Assembly: GCF_000430745.1 (NCBI RefSeq)
Contig: NZ_KE387230.1
Span: forward strand, 12,813 to 52,422
Origin: Fictibacillus gelatini DSM 15865
GTDB lineage: Bacteria; Bacillota; Bacilli; Bacillales; Fictibacillaceae
Direction: 5' to 3'
Length of the DNA: 39,610 nt
Notes under the pieces: generated by a model
The model's database searches: none
The model's input: only the letters and a program-made list of their open reading frames with translations
What the model was told of the DNA's origin: nothing
Shown: positions 35,422-39,610 of the stretch, piece after piece
Layout: every line of letters starts with the position of its first letter
Numbering within the stretch: the first letter of the stretch is position 1
Position numbers and translations under genes: made by a program

Positions 35422-36855
35422 ATGAGTCTTCAAGCTGAAACGAAAAAGCCGCTAGAGCAAAAATCAAAATTTAAAATGCCGGATGCGTATGTTTTGCTTT
35501 TTTTTGTGGCTCTTCTTTGCGCCATTGCTACATATTTTGTACCTGCCGGGGAATTTAAAAGAGTGACGAAAGGGTTAATTACGACAACAATCCCGGGAAG
35601 CTATCATTCGGTTGCCCAGTCCCCAGTAGGATTTGTTTCATTTTTTACCGCGATTGAACAAGGAATGGCGGCCGCCGCGCCGATCATCTTTTTGATTCTT
35701 TTTACGGGCGGTGCCATCGCTATCCTTGAAAAAACAGGGGCCATCAATGGATTAATTTATCATGTCATCAACAAGTTCCGCCATCGTCAGCTTCTTTTCG
35801 TTTGTATCGTTGCCGCCTTGTTTTCTGTTCTTGGAACGACAGGAATCATCGTTAACTCGGTTATCGGGTTTATTCCAATCGGGCTCATCGTTGCCCGCTC
35901 GCTAAAGTGGGACGCGGTTGTAGGTGCGGCCATCATTTATCTCGGCGCTTATGCCGGCTTTAATGCGACGATTCTTTCGCCGTCGCCGCTCGGGATTTCA
36001 CAAAAAATCGCGGAGCTCCCGATGTTTTCAGGAATAGGCCTGCGGGTTGCCATTTATGTCTGTTTCTTATTAGCCACCATTTTGTATATTTACTGGTACA
36101 TCAAACGCTTAAAGAGGACGGATAAAGGTAGCGTTCTCGGCAATGACTGGTTTCCGAGCAAAGCGCTTTTACTGGATGAAGATGCATCTGAAGAAAGTGT
36201 TTCCTGGACCTTCCGCCATAAGCTCATTTTAGCAGTAACCGCATTATCGCTCGTTGGCTTTTTGGCGGGGGCATTTTGGCTAAAGTGGTCGGATGCGGAA
36301 ATGACAGGCATGTTCATTTTCATTGCGCTTGCTGCAGGGATCATTGGCGGGCTCAGGGCGAATGATATCGCTTCCACATTTTTAGCTGGCTGCCAGCAGC
36401 TCGTTTATGGCGCATTGATCGTCGGAATGGCCCGCTGCGTTTCCGTTATACTTGAACAAGGGAAACTCCTTGATACGATCGTGAATGCTCTGGCACATCT
36501 TCTTCAAGGTCAAAGCCCTATCTTCGGCGCCATTGGCATGTATATCAGCAGCGCGGCGCTCCATTTTCTCATTTCGTCAGGAACGGGAGAATCGGTCATC
36601 TTCATTCCAATTCTCGCACCATTGGCCGACTTAATGCATATTACAAGGCAAGTGGCGGTAGAAGCCGTCATGCTCGGAGAAGGCGTCGTCAACTGCATTA
36701 ATCCGACATCAGGCGTTTTAATGGGCGTGCTCGCGGCAAGCGGTATCCCGTACGTCAAATGGGTTCGCTTCATGGCCCCGCTCGCTTTCATCTGGTTTGT
36801 CATCGGACTCGTTTTTCTTATCGTCGGCGTCGGAATTCATTGGGGACCGCATTAA
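35422..36855 (+). CDS. YfcC-family permease
   Basis: 477 aa, 11-12 predicted helices. '[32 protein letters not shown]' is the typical YfcC N-terminus; '[17 protein letters not shown]' and '[25 protein letters not shown]' are conserved transport motifs of the ArsB/NhaD-IT superfamily, whose YfcC members move C4-dicarboxylates or basic amino acids. The substrate is not readable. I chose the ATG at 35422, with GGAAGGATC upstream, over the frame from 35389. The MITE-like element lies just upstream and may have split it from the racemase operon. Confidence 0.85.
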   Translation: MSLQAETKKPLEQKSKFKMPDAYVLLFFVALLCAIATYFVPAGEFKRVTKGLITTTIPGSYHSVAQSPVGFVSFFTAIEQGMAAAAPIIFLILFTGGAIAILEKTGAINGLIYHVINKFRHRQLLFVCIVAALFSVLGTTGIIVNSVIGFIPIGLIVARSLKWDAVVGAAIIYLGAYAGFNATILSPSPLGISQKIAELPMFSGIGLRVAIYVCFLLATILYIYWYIKRLKRTDKGSVLGNDWFPSKALLLDEDASEESVSWTFRHKLILAVTALSLVGFLAGAFWLKWSDAEMTGMFIFIALAAGIIGGLRANDIASTFLAGCQQLVYGALIVGMARCVSVILEQGKLLDTIVNALAHLLQGQSPIFGAIGMYISSAALHFLISSGTGESVIFIPILAPLADLMHITRQVAVEAVMLGEGVVNCINPTSGVLMGVLAASGIPYVKWVRFMAPLAFIWFVIGLVFLIVGVGIHWGPH

Positions 36856-36866
36856 TGAATGATTAG

Positions 36867-36900
36867 CACCGCTTGAATCGAACTTAAGCGGTGTTTTTTG
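36867..36900 (+). terminator. Terminator of the YfcC gene
   Basis: CACCGCTT (36867-36874) pairs with AAGCGGTG (36886-36893), followed by TTTTTTG and a second T-run. Confidence 0.88.
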
Positions 36901-37056
36901 CTTTTTTACGGAAAAAGTAACTTTAAAGCTAAAAAAATGAATCAAATCGCACTATTTTTTGCTCATTTTTTGATCTTGTCCTTGTAAGGAAAACGTTTTG
37001 GGGTTTTATTTATACCGGGTGAACAAATGAGGCGCTACTTTCAGGGAGCTCCTCAT

Positions 37057-37149
37057 TTATTTTCCAAACTGAGAGATTTATTTTCCAATTTGCAATTTTT
37101 ATTTTCCTTTTTAACAGATTTATTTTCCGATTTCCGTGATTTATTTTCC
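37057..37149 (+). repeat. 21-bp phased repeat array (TTATTTTCC type)
   Basis: Five exact copies of TTATTTTCC start at 37057, 37078, 37099, 37120 and 37141, each exactly 21 bp apart, with unrelated 12-bp linkers. This is the cleanest array in the window. It lies between the convergent YfcC and acyl-CoA synthetase genes, next to a second array of another type. Confidence 0.85.
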
Positions 37150-37199
37150 ATTCACCGAAGTGTTTGAGTCAAAATAAAACGTTATGAAAGCATCCTGAG

Positions 37200-37386
37200 T
37201 TGAAAGATATCTCTTTCAATTTGATTGAAAACTGCCTCGAAATGATTGATATCCTCTTTAAATTGATTGAAAAACAGCAAATGAGAGGGGGGAAGAATGA
37301 AAAGTGTCCTGAATTGAAAAATACCTTTTTCAAATTGGTTGATAACTACCTCGAAATAATCGATAACCCCGATGAATGGATTGAAA
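37200..37386 (+). repeat. 21-bp phased repeat array (TTGAAA / TTGATAA type), two blocks
   Basis: Cores start at 37200, 37225, 37246, 37267 and again at 37314, 37339, 37360, 37381. Both blocks show the same steps, 25, 21 and 21 bp, and the blocks are 114 bp apart, so the unit was duplicated. Cores are TTGAAA, TTGAAA, TTGATA, TTGAAA, then TTGAAA, TTGATAA, TCGATAA, TTGAAA. The frame is open by chance because 21 bp is seven codons; there is no supported gene. Confidence 0.65.
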
Positions 37387-37422
37387 AGTGAACTTGCGGC
37401 TCCACTTTTTCCAAGGAAGCGG

Positions 37423-37448
37423 AAAAAAACGCCTGGAATATCCAGGCG
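37423..37448 (-). terminator. Terminator of the acyl-CoA synthetase gene
   Basis: On the minus strand CGCCTGGA (complement of 37441-37448) pairs with TCCAGGCG (complement of 37430-37437), followed by TTTTTTT (complement of 37423-37429). Confidence 0.88.
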
Positions 37449-37465
37449 CTTGTTGTCTCCATTTT

Positions 37466-38968
37466 TTATAAGGCCATTTCCTTCAATTTTCGTTTTACGA
37501 TTTTTCCAAGGCTGTTTTTAGGAAGCGAATCGACAAATTGAATTTCAGGTATTTTGTACTCAGCAAGCTTTTCTTTGCAGTAGTTGATAATCTCTTCTTT
37601 AGAAAGAGGATTCCCCTTTTCTTTTACGATGTACGCGCGGGGGATTTCGCCCCAGAACTCATCAGGAATGCCGACCACCGCGACCTCCAATACGCCGCTG
37701 ATCTCATGGATGACTTTTTCCACTTCGCCGGAATAGATATTGTCTCCGCCATAGACGATGACATCTTTGTACCGGTCCATAATATATAAAAAGCCGTCTT
37801 CGTCGAATTTCCCGGCATCCCCCATATAGAGCCATCCGTCCTTGAACACTTCACGCGTGGCTTCCGGATCTCTCCAATAGCCTTTGAACATGTATGGGCT
37901 TTTTACGACAATTTCCCCGACTTCCCCTGTCTTAAGCTCTTCATGGCTATCCGGATCTACTATTTTCACGTCGACGTTTTGGATGGGCTTGCCTACCGAA
38001 TTCGCTTTATCATAGCCCATGTCTGGACGCCATGCGCTGACCGCCCATCCTTCTGTACTGCCATAGCCCTGTGACAATGCGATGCCATATTTCGCATATT
38101 CCTTGATTAAGCTTTCCGGCACTTTAGTCCCGCCAGACTGGGCCATTTTAAAGGACTCGACGTTTCTTTCGCTCTGTTTCAATTCCTCTAGCATGTACGT
38201 ATAAGTGGAAGGGAAGCCCATCATCATGTTGATCTTCTCATTTTCAATCATCTCCCAGATGGCTTTAGGATCGGTGTTGGAGAGGCAAACCATCGTCATT
38301 CCGTAATAAATGCTATTTAGAATGTTCAAGCAGGAGCTCATATGGTAAAAAGGATGAACCCCGAGAAAGCGCATTCCAGGTTCGACTTTCCTCAAGTTTC
38401 CGATTTCTGAAAACCATGCGTAAAGATTTCCGTGCGTGATAACGCAACCTTTAGAATTGCCGGTCGTTCCCGAAGTAAATAAAAGAAGGGCTGGATCCTC
38501 GCTTTGGACCGTACAATCAGGCTCGGTTTCAGGCTGATTTTCCAGCAAACTACTAAGTGACGGGACAACGTCCATTCCAGACCCGGACAAAATGATAGAA
38601 GGGATCATTTGTTTTTCTTCAACCAGAGACAAGGATTCCTTATATTCTTCATCATAAAATAAAACTTTAGGCTGGCACGTTTCAATGACGCCTTCCATTT
38701 CATATGCCGTCATTTGCCGGTTTAATGGGGCAGCAATTGCGCCGATTTTGATGGCGGCCATCATAATTACCGGGAAAGGCCAATTGTTTTTGCAAAGGAT
38801 GGCCACCCGATCCCCTTTTTGAACACCTTTCTCCAATAAATAATGGGCCAGCTGGTTGACCCGTTCATTGTATTCTTTAAACGTCAATCGCTCTTTTCCT
38901 CCGACCAATCCTTCCAGTAGAGGGGTGCTGTCTGCACGGTCTTTCAAAAAAGCTTGTATTGTTCCCAT
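37466..38968 (-). CDS. Acyl-CoA synthetase (AMP-forming)
   Basis: 500 aa member of the ANL superfamily. P-loop 'LLLFTSGTTGNSKGCVITHGN', A5 motif 'QGYGSTEG', 'GWLYMGDAGKFDEDGFLYIMDRYKDVIVYGGDNIY' and the C-terminal catalytic Lys region 'LPKNSLGKIVKRKL' are intact. It activates a carboxylic acid, probably a fatty or branched acid, with ATP and CoA. The exact acid cannot be told. Start ATG (complement of 38966-38968) has GGAGTGATGAAC upstream. Monocistronic, with its own terminator. Confidence 0.9.
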   Translation of the reverse strand: MGTIQAFLKDRADSTPLLEGLVGGKERLTFKEYNERVNQLAHYLLEKGVQKGDRVAILCKNNWPFPVIMMAAIKIGAIAAPLNRQMTAYEMEGVIETCQPKVLFYDEEYKESLSLVEEKQMIPSIILSGSGMDVVPSLSSLLENQPETEPDCTVQSEDPALLLFTSGTTGNSKGCVITHGNLYAWFSEIGNLRKVEPGMRFLGVHPFYHMSSCLNILNSIYYGMTMVCLSNTDPKAIWEMIENEKINMMMGFPSTYTYMLEELKQSERNVESFKMAQSGGTKVPESLIKEYAKYGIALSQGYGSTEGWAVSAWRPDMGYDKANSVGKPIQNVDVKIVDPDSHEELKTGEVGEIVVKSPYMFKGYWRDPEATREVFKDGWLYMGDAGKFDEDGFLYIMDRYKDVIVYGGDNIYSGEVEKVIHEISGVLEVAVVGIPDEFWGEIPRAYIVKEKGNPLSKEEIINYCKEKLAEYKIPEIQFVDSLPKNSLGKIVKRKLKEMAL

Positions 38969-39221
38969 TGTTCATCACTCCATTAAATCATCGATTGCTA
39001 ATTTGATGGTTCAAAAATAAATGGCAGAAATCCTTTTATCCCTATAAATTTTCTATCTTTATTATTTTGCTACTATAATAAAAAGAATTCAATTAAAGAG
39101 GTTTGCTGTAAAAAGATATAAAAAAATACACCACGCAAGAATAGAAATTAGGAGAATATGCCCTTGTAGGGGAATTAAAGGATGTATAGGATGAAGTGGT
39201 ATTTAAAAATTTTGGAAGGGA

Positions 39222-39610
39222 TTGAGGCGTATAAAAGCGTTGCAAAAAGTTGTTTCATTGTCTTTAATCGTTTTCCTGGCTTTTTTAGCCATAGTTGATT
39301 CGGATTTGTCTACACGGGCGTTTGCGGCAGACCATCCAGCCTGGCAAGCGCGGCATGGTATGACGGCGGAACAGTACCAGTGCACGTTTAATGACCTGGT
39401 CAAAAAAGGTTACCGGCTTACTCACATAAGTGTTCATACAGATGGCAGCGGCAGAGACCGCTATGCGGCGATCTGGGTGAAAGAAAAGGGTCCGGTATGG
39501 CAAGCCCGGCATGGAATGACGGCGGAGCAGTATCAGCGTACGTTCAATGACCTGGTCAAGAAAGGCTACCGGCTGGTCGATGTGAGCGGCTATGCCATTG
39601 GCGGCAAAGA
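39222..39610 (+). CDS. Secreted protein with BTRD1-like tandem repeats (partial)
   Basis: The reading frame runs off the window after 129 codons. It begins with a signal peptide ('RRIKALQKVVSLSLIVFLAFLAIVDSDLSTRAFA'), cleaved probably after AFA. Two repeats of about 50 residues follow, each with 'WQARHGMTAEQYQ' and then 'TFNDLVKKGYRL'; these match bacterial tandem repeat domain 1 found at the N-terminus of secreted serine hydrolases and polyglycine-hydrolase-like proteins. The start is taken as TTG (39222-39224), the only initiator after the in-frame stop at 39204 with an A/G-rich upstream stretch; a second TTG lies at 39240. The catalytic domain lies beyond the window. Confidence 0.75.
   Translation, partial: MRRIKALQKVVSLSLIVFLAFLAIVDSDLSTRAFAADHPAWQARHGMTAEQYQCTFNDLVKKGYRLTHISVHTDGSGRDRYAAIWVKEKGPVWQARHGMTAEQYQRTFNDLVKKGYRLVDVSGYAIGGK

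Noticed and set aside
37200-37391. 63-aa ORF with heptad-like pattern ('LIENCLEMID')
   Set aside because: It follows from the 21-bp array step (seven codons) and has no ribosome binding site. Treated as a repeat, not a gene.

Overview
The window is chromosomal DNA of an endospore-forming member of the Bacillaceae. The evidence is low-to-moderate GC, strong AGGAGG-type ribosome binding sites, Gram-positive regulator families, a BclA-type collagen-like spore surface protein, rocE/rocB arginine-catabolism homologues and a cre-like site. I cannot fix the genus or species. No rRNA or tRNA gene, prophage or CRISPR array is visible.

Layout. 1-5.8 kb: a divergent YeiL-like Crp/Fnr regulator and HcaT-like MFS permease; a decayed ORF; a GntR(YtrA-type)-ABC ATPase-permease operon with a clear promoter and overlapping operator; a second decayed gene; a small membrane protein. 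5.6-14.0 kb: a spore-surface island with a TPR glycosyltransferase 2, a methyltransferase-glycosyltransferase 4 fusion, a giant collagen-like protein (about 214 Gly-X-Y triplets rich in Thr), a decayed tnpB and two paralogous small coat-like proteins. The island is bracketed by two copies of an unnamed 60-62 aa helical protein. The glycosyltransferases probably decorate the collagen threonines. 14.4-17.7 kb: a LysR/EamA exporter pair, a methyltransferase behind a mini-ORF and hairpin leader, and a Tyr/Pro-rich small protein. 17.8-21.4 kb: an operon of phospholipid-methyltransferase-like protein, DedA protein, response regulator and histidine kinase. 21.4-27.2 kb: amine oxidase, DinB protein, LysE exporter with AraC regulator, MarR regulator with DUF3147 protein, and a zinc-ribbon/MBL protein. 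27.4-36.9 kb: amino-acid metabolism, namely rocE-rocB, a CNT-type nucleoside permease, an RpiR regulator, an N-succinylamino-acid racemase/OSBS-type enolase and a YfcC-family permease. 37.4-39.6 kb: an acyl-CoA synthetase and the start of a secreted protein with BTRD1-like repeats.

The most unusual signal lies between genes. Seven arrays of a 7-11 bp core recur at a spacing of 21 bp (two helical turns), with very few 1-bp slips. Array cores are GGACAATAA/TTATTGTCC (two arrays), TTATTTTCC (two), GGCTGATAAAT (one) and TTGATAA/TTGAAATC (two). On one strand the first three cores, and the TTGATAA form in part, reduce to a TTTATnnnCC-like core. The two GGACAATAA arrays have four units facing in and four facing out. 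They sit inside two inverted copies of a roughly 410-bp element with short terminal inverted repeats ending in CTAG/CTAA, about 26 kb apart. The other five arrays all lie between convergent gene ends. This looks like a family of helically phased, 3'-intergenic repeats, one branch of which is carried by a MITE-like element. I know of no described function for it.
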